Positions 1 through 7,712 of a stretch of 38,748 nt of DNA are shown here, one piece after another. Made by a program: the position numbers and the translations under genes. The stretch's first letter is position 1; every line of letters begins with the position of its first letter. This DNA is from Spirulina sp. SIO3F2 (lineage in GTDB: Bacteria; Cyanobacteriota; Cyanobacteriia; Cyanobacteriales; Spirulinaceae), in NCBI GenBank assembly GCA_010672165.1, contig JAAHHN010000039.1, positions 1 through 38,748 on the forward strand, given 5' to 3'. The notes under the pieces are model-generated. The model ran no database searches and had not been told where the DNA came from. It saw only the letters and a list, made by a program, of their open reading frames with translations.

Positions 1-80
1 ACTGGGTCTTTACTCTGCTTATATTGCTTTTCTATTTCTTCGCTTGACAGATGCGGTTCTAACGTTACTGTTCTTCCCAT
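1..80 (-). CDS. IS630-type transposase, N-terminal fragment, continues beyond left edge
   Basis: An open frame starts with ATG at position 80 and stays open to the window edge, giving 26 codons. It begins MGRTVTLEPHLSSEEIEKQY and goes on with a KQSKDP-like run. This pattern (charged start, then a P-H-L-S-x-E-E-I segment and a K-D-P before the helix-turn-helix) resembles the N-terminus of one cyanobacterial IS630/Tc1-type transposase group. An AGAGAAAA stretch sits just ahead of the ATG. Only the N-terminus is visible, so whether the copy is intact cannot be judged. Its right end should lie between about 90 and 160, but I could not identify a terminal repeat. Confidence 0.6.
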   Translation of the reverse strand, partial: MGRTVTLEPHLSSEEIEKQYKQSKDP

Positions 81-157
81 TTTTCTCTAACTATATCAAG
101 ACTCCCTATACTATCCGGATTTGGTATCACTCCCCTGAGATTAGCGATGTACTGTAG

Positions 158-203
158 GCGGCAGAGCCGCAAATAGTTCGTGTCACGGCAGAGCCATGAC
201 ACG
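158..203. repeat. Tandem hairpin repeat with AGA loops
   Basis: Two consecutive hairpins: GCGGC-AGA-GCCGC at 158-170 and a longer one at 179-203, whose CGTGTCA arm pairs with TGACACG around a GGC-AGA-GCC core with one mismatch. Both share the loop AGA. This looks like the short palindromic intergenic repeat family common in cyanobacteria. It lies between the transposase fragment and the 3' end of chlM and could also act as a bidirectional transcription stop, although there is no T-run. Confidence 0.7.
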
Positions 204-245
204 AGGGGAACCCCCTTGAATCAGCAACGTGGGATTTTCGGATGC

Positions 246-932
246 CTACAGCCGCGTAGCTTCAATAATCCGCGAAAAATAGAAGCTCGTGCTGGTCATA
301 CCTTTGCGCTCAATCTTAAAACCTTTGTCCATCAGGATTTTTATAATCTCCGCTTCGTAATGCAGATAGGCGCGAGTGGTTTTGCTGGGGCCAGGGAAGA
401 ATTCCCCTACCTTTTTGAGTAAACTCAGGCCAAAGGTTTTAGGAGCAAAGCTGAGGATAAAGCGTTGCTCGGCGCGATCGCTCAACTGACCGAGCATCTG
501 GGCAATATCAGCATCAGGATAATGGATCAAGACATCCAGACAAATAACGGTGTGATAGCTGCCCGTAATTTTTTCGAGGTCTTGTACCTCGTAGTTGATG
601 GTATTGGCTGATCCCAAGGCGACCTCTGCCCGAGCGATCGCCTCGCCGACCATCTTTTCTGAGATATCGCTGGCATCAACTTTGGCACCCGCTTGGGCGA
701 GGGGTAGACTAAGGCTGCCGACACCACACCCCGCATCACAAATGGTGAGTTGGGCGAGATTCCCATCTGCATTGAGCCAAGCTAAGACCTGATCAATGGT
801 TTGCTGGTGGCCGGTGCGAATATCAAGTTGAACTTTATTGACTTCCCCATCACCGTAGATTCGTCGCCAGCGATCGAAACCTTTGGTATTGAAATAGTCT
901 TTAACAATTGTTTTATCGTCGAGGGCAGTCAT
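246..932 (-). CDS. chlM: Magnesium protoporphyrin IX methyltransferase
   Basis: A 228-residue protein that transfers a methyl group from S-adenosylmethionine to Mg-protoporphyrin IX, the step after Mg-chelatase in chlorophyll synthesis. The class I methyltransferase glycine-rich motif DAGCGVGSLS lies at residues 66-75, followed by the acidic motif at 86-91 (DASDIS). The N-terminal DYFNTKGFDRWRRIYGD block and the C-terminal GPSKTTRAYLH block are typical of ChlM/BchM. The frame stays open upstream to about 1364, but those residues do not look like family sequence and overlap the divergent neighbour, so ATG 932 is chosen; it gives the usual family length. The gene is divergent from the coiled-coil protein at 1105, with about 170 bp of shared upstream DNA. 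Confidence 0.95.
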   Translation of the reverse strand: MTALDDKTIVKDYFNTKGFDRWRRIYGDGEVNKVQLDIRTGHQQTIDQVLAWLNADGNLAQLTICDAGCGVGSLSLPLAQAGAKVDASDISEKMVGEAIARAEVALGSANTINYEVQDLEKITGSYHTVICLDVLIHYPDADIAQMLGQLSDRAEQRFILSFAPKTFGLSLLKKVGEFFPGPSKTTRAYLHYEAEIIKILMDKGFKIERKGMTSTSFYFSRIIEATRL

Positions 933-1104
933 GGGGAAGTTGGCGTTGATTAAATAGAGAGGGTTGTGGACATCGGTCTTTAATGTATCAGCGATCGTGA
1001 CCTGTCCGTCAGGCAAGTTGAACGGTACAGATGGGAAAATCTCGCCTACTATTGAGCATGAGCAAAGCGGATTAACCCCAAGTAACGCCAGCCCATCTGG
1101 AGCA

Positions 1105-2355
1105 ATGACCCTCCATCGCCTTTCGAGCCATATCAGCAGCCCCTTGAAGCGGCAAAGATCTCTGACGCAGTTATGCTTTTGGGTTTCTGGCTCGATTGGT
1201 GTGATTGGTGCGTTTATTGGCTTTGCTGGTGCAGTGCTCCAAAATCCCATACTTGTTGCTCTGGGGGCGGTGCTGTTTGTGGCCAGTGTTCTTTTTGGCG
1301 TAATCGCAGATTGGGCCAGCCGTGAATTGTTGCGACGCTTGGCGATCGCGGAACCCGATAACAATGCGCTCGAACGTCAACTGCATCAAACCTGGCAGTC
1401 GGGCTATGAAACCGGCAAACTCGAAGCTTTTGCTGTGATTGAGCCTGATCCTGAAGCGGGTTTGCCGCCAGGGCAATATCGCCTCACGCCGGAAGTGGAT
1501 GCACTGGAAGAACAGCTCGAAATGCTGCAACTTCAGATGCAGCAAGCGGCAGAGCAATATAGCCGAGAAGTGGAAGCGCGAGATAGTTTGATCGCAGAAT
1601 TGCATAGCCGACTCGCCCAGCAAGCTAATGAACAGGAGCACGAATCTAACCCTTTCAATAACCCCGCCCAACAGGAGGCAAACTGGCTCAAACAGCGCTT
1701 AGCTGAGCGCGATCGCCAAATTCAGACCCTGAGAAGCCAGCTAGAGCAATTGACCCAAGCCCATCGTGAGGCGCTCAAAGATCAACACAGCCAAGGTTAT
1801 GCAGAGGGGGTGAGTCAGGCACGAACCCAATATCTACTCCAGATTGAGAAATTGGCCACGACAAATATCCAACTCCAGGAACAACTCCAACAACAGTCAC
1901 CCCCAAAATCTTCCCCATTAGCTCAATCTAAATCGCCCCAGCAAACTCGTCAGAAATTTCAACCGCCCCGACAGCCCTCTTCTCCGGTTCAGCCCCCACC
2001 TTCAACATCGGCTCCGAAAACGCTATCAGCATCTTCACCCCCGGCTCCAGCAACGTCAGCAGCGCGATCGCCCCAAACCACCGCACCATCTTCAGAGCAG
2101 CAACTCAGTCTTAGCGATGTGTTGCCCCAAACCCCATCTAAATCGGCTTCAACTGAGTCAAGTCAAGCGCAACCAACTCCCCCAGAGTCTGCGGCTGCAA
2201 TGCCCGAAGCGCCTGACTCCGAGATCGCGGAATGTCCCCATTGCCACACCAAAACACGCCATGCGATCCAAGGGCGCAATAAAAAAACAGGCAAGATTAA
2301 TCGCTGGAAATGCAAAAACAAGGACTGTCGGAAGACATTTAAGGCGATCAATTAG
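1105..2355 (+). CDS. Membrane-anchored coiled-coil protein with C-terminal zinc ribbon
   Basis: 416 residues, family not recognised. Two predicted membrane segments lie at about residues 25-46 and 48-68. Coiled coil follows at about 130-262 (many Q, E, L heptads), then a Pro/Ser/Gln-rich linker at 264-372. The C-terminus is a CPHC ... C-x4-C zinc ribbon with cysteines at 377, 380, 403 and 408, rich in lysine and aromatics, resembling the nucleic-acid-binding ribbons found at the N-terminus of some transposases. Start chosen at ATG 1105, preceded by GGAG; the frame extends further upstream, but those residues antisense the chlM leader and look non-native. Inference: the linker would carry the ribbon away from the membrane, perhaps to bind nucleic acid or a partner. 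It converges on the HAD-flippase gene, 24 bp away. Confidence 0.8.
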   Translation: MTLHRLSSHISSPLKRQRSLTQLCFWVSGSIGVIGAFIGFAGAVLQNPILVALGAVLFVASVLFGVIADWASRELLRRLAIAEPDNNALERQLHQTWQSGYETGKLEAFAVIEPDPEAGLPPGQYRLTPEVDALEEQLEMLQLQMQQAAEQYSREVEARDSLIAELHSRLAQQANEQEHESNPFNNPAQQEANWLKQRLAERDRQIQTLRSQLEQLTQAHREALKDQHSQGYAEGVSQARTQYLLQIEKLATTNIQLQEQLQQQSPPKSSPLAQSKSPQQTRQKFQPPRQPSSPVQPPPSTSAPKTLSASSPPAPATSAARSPQTTAPSSEQQLSLSDVLPQTPSKSASTESSQAQPTPPESAAAMPEAPDSEIAECPHCHTKTRHAIQGRNKKTGKINRWKCKNKDCRKTFKAIN

Positions 2356-2379
2356 GGGGATTGGGGATGCAGATAGAAC

Positions 2380-3987
2380 TCACTCCTGTGCATCAATATT
2401 TTTGATGCGTTCTCCTTTACCCTTGCCCCAACCCAAACTGCCCATTACCACCACCCCCATTGCTACTGCAAACCAGAGGGTCATCAACCGAATCAAGACG
2501 GTTGCAGTAATGGCGATTCCCTGTCCAACACCATAAAGCATCGCTAAACCCACTGTCGCAGCTTCGTTGCTGCCAAGACCGCCAGGGGAAAGGGACAGCA
2601 CGCCAATAATACCGGAGGCAAGATGGATCACCACGGCTTGGGGTAAGGCAAGTATGCTTACGTCCAAAGTCCTGAAGATGCCATAGAGTACGCAGCCTTC
2701 TAGACTCCAAGACAGCATAGCCAATCCCATCGCCCCCAGCAGGATGGGCCACCGCAACAGACGACTGGAATTGTCAATGAGAATTTCGAGTTGCTGGAGC
2801 GGTGTGCTTAACATTGACCATCGCTCTAGGGGCTGTAGACAACATTGTTTGAGCCAAGTAGGATATTGCAGCCCAATCAGGAGAACCAGTTGGATGAGGG
2901 CGATCGCGGCGATCGCCCATTTACCCTGAGGCAATATTGTGATTCCCAGTCCCACCAACAAAATCACTGCTCCCGCATCGGTAAACTGCTCACAAGCCAA
3001 GGCAGCTAGACTTGGCGTTAGGGGAACTTGATAGCGTTGTTTCAGAAAAACTGCCCGAATAGCTTCGCCAGCTTTGCCCGGGGAAGCCGTCAGCGCTAGA
3101 CTCGCCAGAAAAATCTGAAAACTTGGCCCAAGGGGAATTGCATAGCCCAGTTGCCATAAATACCACTGCCAGCGGACAAATCGGAGGCAATGCCCAAGAA
3201 AGACGGCACAGAGAAAAAGAGGAATAAGCCAGAGGGGAAACTGAGCCAGGGCAGCACCAAACTCGCCTGCTCCATTCCACAGCACCCCACCCAAATAGAG
3301 GGCAGCAGCAGTCAGAATCGTGAGGATTAGACCGCGCTCCCAGCGGGGAATTTTGATTGAAGGGGCTTCTGAAACATCATCAGTAAAGCAGCGGTAATAC
3401 GGGTAGTCTGCTGCTGCAAGGAGGGCGCGATCGCCTTTGCTATCGCCATAGGCGTAGAGGGTATATTGCTGCAACTCCCCCAGCTCCTGTTGCAAACGGT
3501 CAACTTTCTCCTGCCCATAACAGTTTTTGCCTGCTAACCGTCCGGTATATCCCCCTTTAACAACTTCTAGCTGGCTCCCGAGCACGGTTTCAATCCCCAT
3601 CGTTTGGGCCCAAGGCTCCAAATACAGCTCCGGTGATGCACTGACCAGGATGACCTGATGCCCCTGTGCTTGATGCCAGCGTAATCGTTCGATCGCTTCT
3701 GGACGTAGGAAAGTGGGGAGCTGTTGAGTGGCAAAGGTTTGAACCCGCGATCGCAGTGTCTCTACATTTTGACCTGCCAAAAAGTAGGTAAGGAATTTTT
3801 CCTTCGCCTGCCAGTTAGGAATGAGCTTGAGCATGTAAGCGCTCAGTGTCGGACTGAGCACTAGCAATCCCCAGCAGAAACGTGGCCAGCCCACACAAAA
3901 ACGTAAAAAAGGAAGAAACGAATCATGACGTGTCAGGGTATCATCAAAGTCGAAGGCAGCAATGATTGTTTTTGGGATGGATGTCAT
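2380..3987 (-). CDS. HAD-IB phosphatase fused to flippase-like LPG-synthase TM domain
   Basis: 535 residues in two parts. Residues 1-210 are a HAD-IB hydrolase: motif I DFDDTLT at 13-19 (nucleophile and acid Asp), motif II SAS at 116-118, the lysine region 154-161, and the motif III/IV-type DSKGD at 182-186. From about 219 the protein is hydrophobic, with roughly seven to eight membrane spans, and carries SPGKAGE at 302-308 and SPGGLGSNEAA near 475. Both are hallmarks of the lysylphosphatidylglycerol-synthase TM / UPF0104 flippase-like family. Inference: a membrane enzyme that dephosphorylates a phospho-lipid or lipid-linked substrate and may move it across the bilayer. It lies 15 bp downstream of the SMR transporter gene, with AGGA before ATG 3987, so the two are likely one operon. 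Substrate unknown. Confidence 0.88.
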   Translation of the reverse strand: MTSIPKTIIAAFDFDDTLTRHDSFLPFLRFCVGWPRFCWGLLVLSPTLSAYMLKLIPNWQAKEKFLTYFLAGQNVETLRSRVQTFATQQLPTFLRPEAIERLRWHQAQGHQVILVSASPELYLEPWAQTMGIETVLGSQLEVVKGGYTGRLAGKNCYGQEKVDRLQQELGELQQYTLYAYGDSKGDRALLAAADYPYYRCFTDDVSEAPSIKIPRWERGLILTILTAAALYLGGVLWNGAGEFGAALAQFPLWLIPLFLCAVFLGHCLRFVRWQWYLWQLGYAIPLGPSFQIFLASLALTASPGKAGEAIRAVFLKQRYQVPLTPSLAALACEQFTDAGAVILLVGLGITILPQGKWAIAAIALIQLVLLIGLQYPTWLKQCCLQPLERWSMLSTPLQQLEILIDNSSRLLRWPILLGAMGLAMLSWSLEGCVLYGIFRTLDVSILALPQAVVIHLASGIIGVLSLSPGGLGSNEAATVGLAMLYGVGQGIAITATVLIRLMTLWFAVAMGVVVMGSLGWGKGKGERIKNIDAQE

Positions 3988-4002
3988 AAATGAGACTGTC
4001 CT

Positions 4003-4368
4003 TTACGATCGCGTCATCAAAATAATCCCAACAAAAATAACGCCCATGCCGATATATTGCATCAGTCCCAACCGCTCTTCAAAGAAGTAATTCCCTGCGA
4101 TCGCAATCAAGGCAAAACCTAAACCTGCTAGAACGGGATATGCGGCCGAAACGGGTAATTTTTCTAGGGCTTTAGCAAATAACACGACATTGATGCCGTA
4201 CACACAAAGCCCACCGATAAACCACGGGGAAAAGAGGAGCGAGGCTAAACTGTTATCTGTGGCGACGAGGCGAGATTGCTTGAGTAACAAGCTGCCCAAA
4301 CAATTGTTTAAGCCAGCCAAAATAACCAGCAACCAAGGATTGAACTCAACGCCCATAATCAAACCCAT
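4003..4368 (-). CDS. EmrE/ArnE-like small multidrug-resistance-family transporter
   Basis: 121 residues with four hydrophobic segments, the usual layout of SMR/EamA half-size transporters. The middle holds the conserved region with VSAAYPVLAGLGFALIAIAG, typical of SMR spans 3 and 4. A Glu-containing first span, as in EmrE (E14), is not obvious. This fits better with the ArnE/ArnF-like lipid-linked sugar flippase branch than with a drug exporter, but that is inference. Starts at ATG 4368 or ATG 4356 are both possible; the longer open frame only reaches a TTG at 4422 by reading through a palindromic repeat and is rejected. First gene of the probable operon with the HAD-flippase fusion. Confidence 0.8.
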   Translation of the reverse strand: MGLIMGVEFNPWLLVILAGLNNCLGSLLLKQSRLVATDNSLASLLFSPWFIGGLCVYGINVVLFAKALEKLPVSAAYPVLAGLGFALIAIAGNYFFEERLGLMQYIGMGVIFVGIILMTRS

Positions 4369-4372
4369 AAAT

Positions 4373-4398
4373 GTAGGGTGGGCAATGCCCACCAAACG
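4373..4398. repeat. Palindromic repeat GTAGGGTGGGCAATGCCCACC (copy 1)
   Basis: GGTGGGC-AAT-GCCCACC is a perfect hairpin. Related copies are at 12523-12546 (inside a coding frame, reversed) and 19599-19623. It lies immediately upstream of the SMR gene start, so it could form a hairpin in the 5' leader. Confidence 0.85.
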
Positions 4399-4440
4399 AT
4401 GATTCCATAACAATATGAACAAAAACCATGCTGATAAGAT

Positions 4441-4647
4441 TTACATATCTGTTCCAACGAACACAACACTTAAGGTATACCAGCTAAGTACAGGATCAAA
4501 AGTGGAGAAAGTTGAAATTTGATTCAAATCCAGCAGTGGGATTGGAAAAGAAACAGTGGAGAATATCAAAACCATAGTGGAAAAGACTACGAGAACAACG
4601 CCCATGTTTCTTGAGCTGAATGGGCCTTTGAGCATGATGTCATTCAT
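4441..4647 (-). CDS. Small hydrophobic hypothetical protein
   Basis: A 68-residue open frame from ATG 4647, preceded by GGCAGG at good spacing. It has one strong membrane segment (about residues 16-34) and a second weaker hydrophobic stretch near the C-terminus. No family recognised. It is upstream of and in line with the SMR gene, so it could be the first gene of that transcript, but a chance frame cannot be excluded. Confidence 0.3.
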   Translation of the reverse strand: MNDIMLKGPFSSRNMGVVLVVFSTMVLIFSTVSFPIPLLDLNQISTFSTFDPVLSWYTLSVVFVGTDM

Positions 4648-4730
4648 AAACCTGCCTTCATAGCCCAAACAAAAACAATAGCCAACAGCGTCAAGAGTTT
4701 AGAAAGACAAGCAGCATCAACGAAGTGAGT

Positions 4731-4756
4731 AGACTTACGCTCAGCTGAGCAAGTCT
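4731..4756. repeat. Long palindrome
   Basis: GCTCAGCTGAGC is a perfect 12-base palindrome flanked by AGACTT (with a two-base AC bulge) and AAGTCT, so the whole 26 bases folds into one hairpin. It sits in the upstream DNA between the Uma2 relic and the small hydrophobic frame. It could be a repressor operator, a MITE end or a hairpin in a leader RNA. Confidence 0.55.
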
Positions 4757-4801
4757 GATATCGTGGCAAAATTTTCTTGAATTTTTGGCTTTCGCAAGGG
4801 C

Positions 4802-4936
4802 CTAGATCTCCGGCTCAATCCCCGCCGCCCGCAACTGCGCTAACAACCGCGCCTCCCGCTCCGTCCCCCACAACAACAACTTGCCCGCCTCATCCTACCA
4901 CCGTAACCAATACTCCTGACGACAGCTATGCAACAT
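4802..4936 (-). pseudogene. Relic of a Uma2-family endonuclease (C-terminus only)
   Basis: Read on the minus strand, this stretch gives QEYWLRW, then an in-frame TAG stop (4895-4897), then DEAGKLLLWGTEREA, then RLLAQLRAAGIEPEI and a final stop at 4802-4804. This is the characteristic tail of cyanobacterial Uma2 proteins (RWYD.AG.LLLWG.E.EAQ...LR..GI.P). The stop replaces the expected Tyr/Trp of the RW(Y)DE motif. No nuclease core (the PD-(D/E)xK-like part seen in the intact Uma2 at 36929) is found upstream, so it is a decayed fragment. Confidence 0.75.
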
Positions 4937-6109
4937 TAAAAAGCGATTGCTTAACTGCCATTAGCAAGTAAACCTTCTCACCCAGAGGCATCTCAATATC
5001 CATTTGCCGCGAGTGGATGGAATTGAGGGGCGAGCTGAACTGAGATGCAATCTTTTGGTATTGCCCCTGCTCTGCAACCCAGCTCACGACGTTCCAAACC
5101 CAGCTCACTTACCCCTTATTCGGAAAGTAGAGGGTGATATTTGGACGATCGCCAAGGCGACCATGTTCGAGTTTGTGATCGCAAAGTGTTATCTGAGGTC
5201 TTTTCTACCCTCGTAATCGCTTCTAATCGGACAAAAACGCGATCGCCACCCCCAACCTTGTCCCTTTAAGAGGGCGATCGCTCTATAGATTACCACAGGA
5301 ATTCTTGATCTCCTGATCGAATCGCTGAAACCATTTCCATATAAGGTTTTAGGTCGGATGCTCAATTCTTGGATATTTGGCTTTTTTACCTGAATTAGCT
5401 CCAAAAAACTCAACCCATCTCCAGAAGTACCGAATATCTCCTCAGAAAAAACAGCGCACATCGAAAATCCCCTTCGATACACTGTAAAATCCTGCCTCAT
5501 CCTCCAAGATTAACGCCAAAAATCCTGTATTTCCCCAGTAGTCAAACTTGATAAAATAACACCCTGAATTCTTGATTCAAAAAAATCCAGGTTTACAAGG
5601 AATATTTTGAATTTAAATTTGAATATAAACCTCGATCAATGGAAACAAATAGAGGAGTAGCAATTGATCCCAAAGCCAAGCTCAAAGAAGACTTCAGCGA
5701 TCGCAATCCAGGATCATAAAAAATACTTCGATAGATCAAACCCAATAATTGGAACCAAGCTTTTGTTTTTTACATAATAGCTATTGAAAAGCCTAAAATC
5801 CCCAAAAAATCATCTTGTGTTAGTAGTAGCGATCGCGCTACCTTGCCCTAAATATGGACCGAACTGTCTCATGACGTTCTATGTACAAGGCCCGACAATG
5901 AATTCATGTTGGCATTGAGCGATCGCAGGATCAAAAGGGACAGCTTTGGGGATAGCGATCGCACGTTCATTCTGAACCCGGATCACGCTCATTAAGCTCA
6001 TAACATGGCTCATCCATACGTCGAGACAATTTTTCACGCCAAACTCAGCTTGGATGACCCAGAACCCAACCATTCCAAAAACTCAAAATTTGCATAAATC
6101 ATGGCGTTT
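4937..6109. other. Gene-poor stretch between Uma2 relic and DUF6887
   Basis: About 1.17 kb without a convincing gene. It is AT-rich in the middle (about 5500-5820) and contains several HIP1 sites. Short minus-strand frames at 5189-5500 (103 residues) and 5879-6073 (64 residues) show no recognisable family features or good ribosome-binding sites. Probably decayed coding DNA or old repeats; I see no tRNA or clear hairpin array. Confidence 0.5.
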
Positions 6110-6331
6110 CTAACCCTCTGCCCCATCTCCTCGCTGCTGGGCCAGCTTCCGTTGAAGAATCTCCCCCATCATCACCAAATCCGCTTCTGTCTGCGGACGT
6201 GGGTATGACGGGCTATTCGGGTTTCCCCGGTTAATCAATGCCGTGATCGCCGCATCATCCTCTCGATGCGCTAAAACATAGCACCGCAACTCCTGACGGG
6301 TCATCTTATCGAAATCAGGCTGCTCCATCAT
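6110..6331 (-). CDS. DUF6887 family protein
   Basis: A 73-residue protein starting MMEQPDFDKMTRQELRCYVL and continuing AHREDDAAITALINRG. This N-terminal block (D-F-x-x-M-T-x-x-E-L-x-x-Y-V-L-x-H-R-x-D-x-x-A) is the signature of the small cyanobacterial family DUF6887. Start chosen at ATG 6331 (ATG 6328 equally possible) because GGAGG lies four to five bases upstream. The start overlaps the end of the DUF6888 frame by 17 bases, the usual arrangement for the DUF6888-DUF6887 pair. Function unknown; coupling of two small proteins suggests they act together. Confidence 0.8.
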   Translation of the reverse strand: MMEQPDFDKMTRQELRCYVLAHREDDAAITALINRGNPNSPSYPRPQTEADLVMMGEILQRKLAQQRGDGAEG

Positions 6332-6507
6332 TAAACCTCCATTGACCATCCGGCAAAATCAGCACTTCCAAGCTCTCTGTTACACCCGCCAAAATAAAAA
6401 TCACCTTGGTATTCAAGTTGTATCGAAAGAGGTGAATCGGTTGATACCCATTTGAGAACATCTGACATATCTCTGACACAAGTTAGGGACTGCTCTACAG
6501 TTGGCAT
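6315..6507 (-). pseudogene. DUF6888 family protein, frameshifted
   Basis: From ATG 6507 the frame reads MPTVEQSLTCVRD and then leaves the family. The conserved remainder, (I)CQMFSNGYQPIHLFRYN followed by LNTKVIFILAG and ending LPDGQWRFNDGAA, continues in the +1 frame to the stop at 6315-6317. The 193-base span is 64 codons plus one base, fitting a single extra base in the run AGAGATATG (near 6468-6474). Without it the junction would read TCVRICQMFSN, as expected for the family. So this is a one-base insertion or an assembly error. Alternative: internal re-initiation at the in-frame ATG (MFSNGY) yields a 48-residue protein. It directly precedes and overlaps DUF6887. Confidence 0.78.
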
Positions 6508-6540
6508 ATGATTTATAGTTTATCGTGTTGATCTGAACAT

Positions 6541-7611
6541 CTACTTAATGGGCATTTCATCCTCTTGGAATTCACCCTCTACGACCAACGGCTCTCGCTG
6601 AAAAATGAGCATTTTATTGCCCACCACCGCATTCCGCGCTAATAGCGTTTCCGCTTCATCAATCATCTCCACCTTTGTGAAATCTAGCCGCTGTGCCCGT
6701 GCTAATACCTCCGCTGCCACTTGATCCTGGCGATCGCGCTCTAGGTCATACCAACCCGAGCCCATTAGCACCCGCAACCGGCCAGCCATAAAGTCCACTT
6801 GCAACGACTGGATCAAGCCCTCTGCATATTGATCTGTAATCTGGGCAACCTGATCTTGAATCGATGCGATCAGCTTCTGCTCAGGAGTGAGGCGCTGGGG
6901 TCGCTTGGGGGGGGCGGGTTTGACCGGAACGGGCTCAACCGGAGTTGGCAACACTTCGGTCGGCTGCTCTGAAGGGAAAATCGGCGCAGGCTGGGGCGAT
7001 GGAGCGATCGCTTCCGGCTCACTTGGCGAACCGGAACCAGAAAGAATCGGAATCGCTAAGGCAAACACCACCACCCCGCTAATCACTGCGGTCAAAACCT
7101 GATCGGAAAGCTTCTCACTTAACTCCGTTGGCAGGAGCGCTCGAATTTTCTGGAGCACCAATGCCCAAAGCGTCTGCAATTGTCCAAGGCGATCGCTCCC
7201 TTCTGGCGTAGGTGGTGTTTCGGGTTGAACATCCCCTAGCCAATCATCTGGCTCAGACTCGGTCTCTGTCGTTTCCGGTTCAGTGGCGTCAGATTCCGTT
7301 TCTAGTGCTGCGATCGCCTCAGAACTATCACTGTCCGCATCCTTAGACTCTTCCGGTTCCGATGCAGTTACATCAACATCATCCAGTGCTGCTGCAATGG
7401 TTTCCTCTGTTGCAGCAGGCTCCAGAACATCCGCTAAATCCGCCACCGTTTGGGTCAACGTCGTCAGCACAGGCGTTGCTGCCACTGGCTCAATCGTCTC
7501 CTCATCAAGACGGCTAACCAGCACCTCCAAATCTTGAATCACGGCCTTAATTTGGGCGAGGGTTTCAGCCTTCGAGAGGGCAGCAGAAGATTGGGGCGTC
7601 TCATCTGGCAT
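6541..7611 (-). CDS. Single-span acidic/proline-rich membrane protein, conserved C-terminal domain
   Basis: 356 residues, no named family recognised. Residues 1-135 are acidic and low-complexity (Glu, Asp, Ser, Thr, Ala). One membrane span lies at about 172-190 (VLTAVISGVVVFALAIPIL). A Pro-rich linker follows at 195-240, then a compact domain at about 242-345 with QKLIASIQDQVAQITDQYAE and GWYDLERDRQDQVA, typical of a cyanobacterial protein of unknown function. Inferred topology: acidic N-terminus in the cytoplasm, C-terminal domain in the periplasm. It is divergent from the metallophosphatase at 7713. Confidence 0.8.
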   Translation of the reverse strand: MPDETPQSSAALSKAETLAQIKAVIQDLEVLVSRLDEETIEPVAATPVLTTLTQTVADLADVLEPAATEETIAAALDDVDVTASEPEESKDADSDSSEAIAALETESDATEPETTETESEPDDWLGDVQPETPPTPEGSDRLGQLQTLWALVLQKIRALLPTELSEKLSDQVLTAVISGVVVFALAIPILSGSGSPSEPEAIAPSPQPAPIFPSEQPTEVLPTPVEPVPVKPAPPKRPQRLTPEQKLIASIQDQVAQITDQYAEGLIQSLQVDFMAGRLRVLMGSGWYDLERDRQDQVAAEVLARAQRLDFTKVEMIDEAETLLARNAVVGNKMLIFQREPLVVEGEFQEDEMPIK

Positions 7612-7712
7612 GGCAGTTTTCCCGCGCGAGCGCGTACCGTAAAGTGGAGAGTAACAAGAGCGTGTAAGCTAGGCCAAATCTATCACTTCTCGATTGGGTT
7701 TTTGAGCGAATT

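Noticed and set aside
5189-5500. A 103-residue minus-strand frame
   Set aside because: It covers HIP1-rich intergenic DNA, with no recognisable domain or good start.
6110-6507. DUF6888/DUF6887 as a toxin-antitoxin pair
   Set aside because: Only size and overlap suggest it; no toxin fold or DNA-binding motif is visible in either protein.
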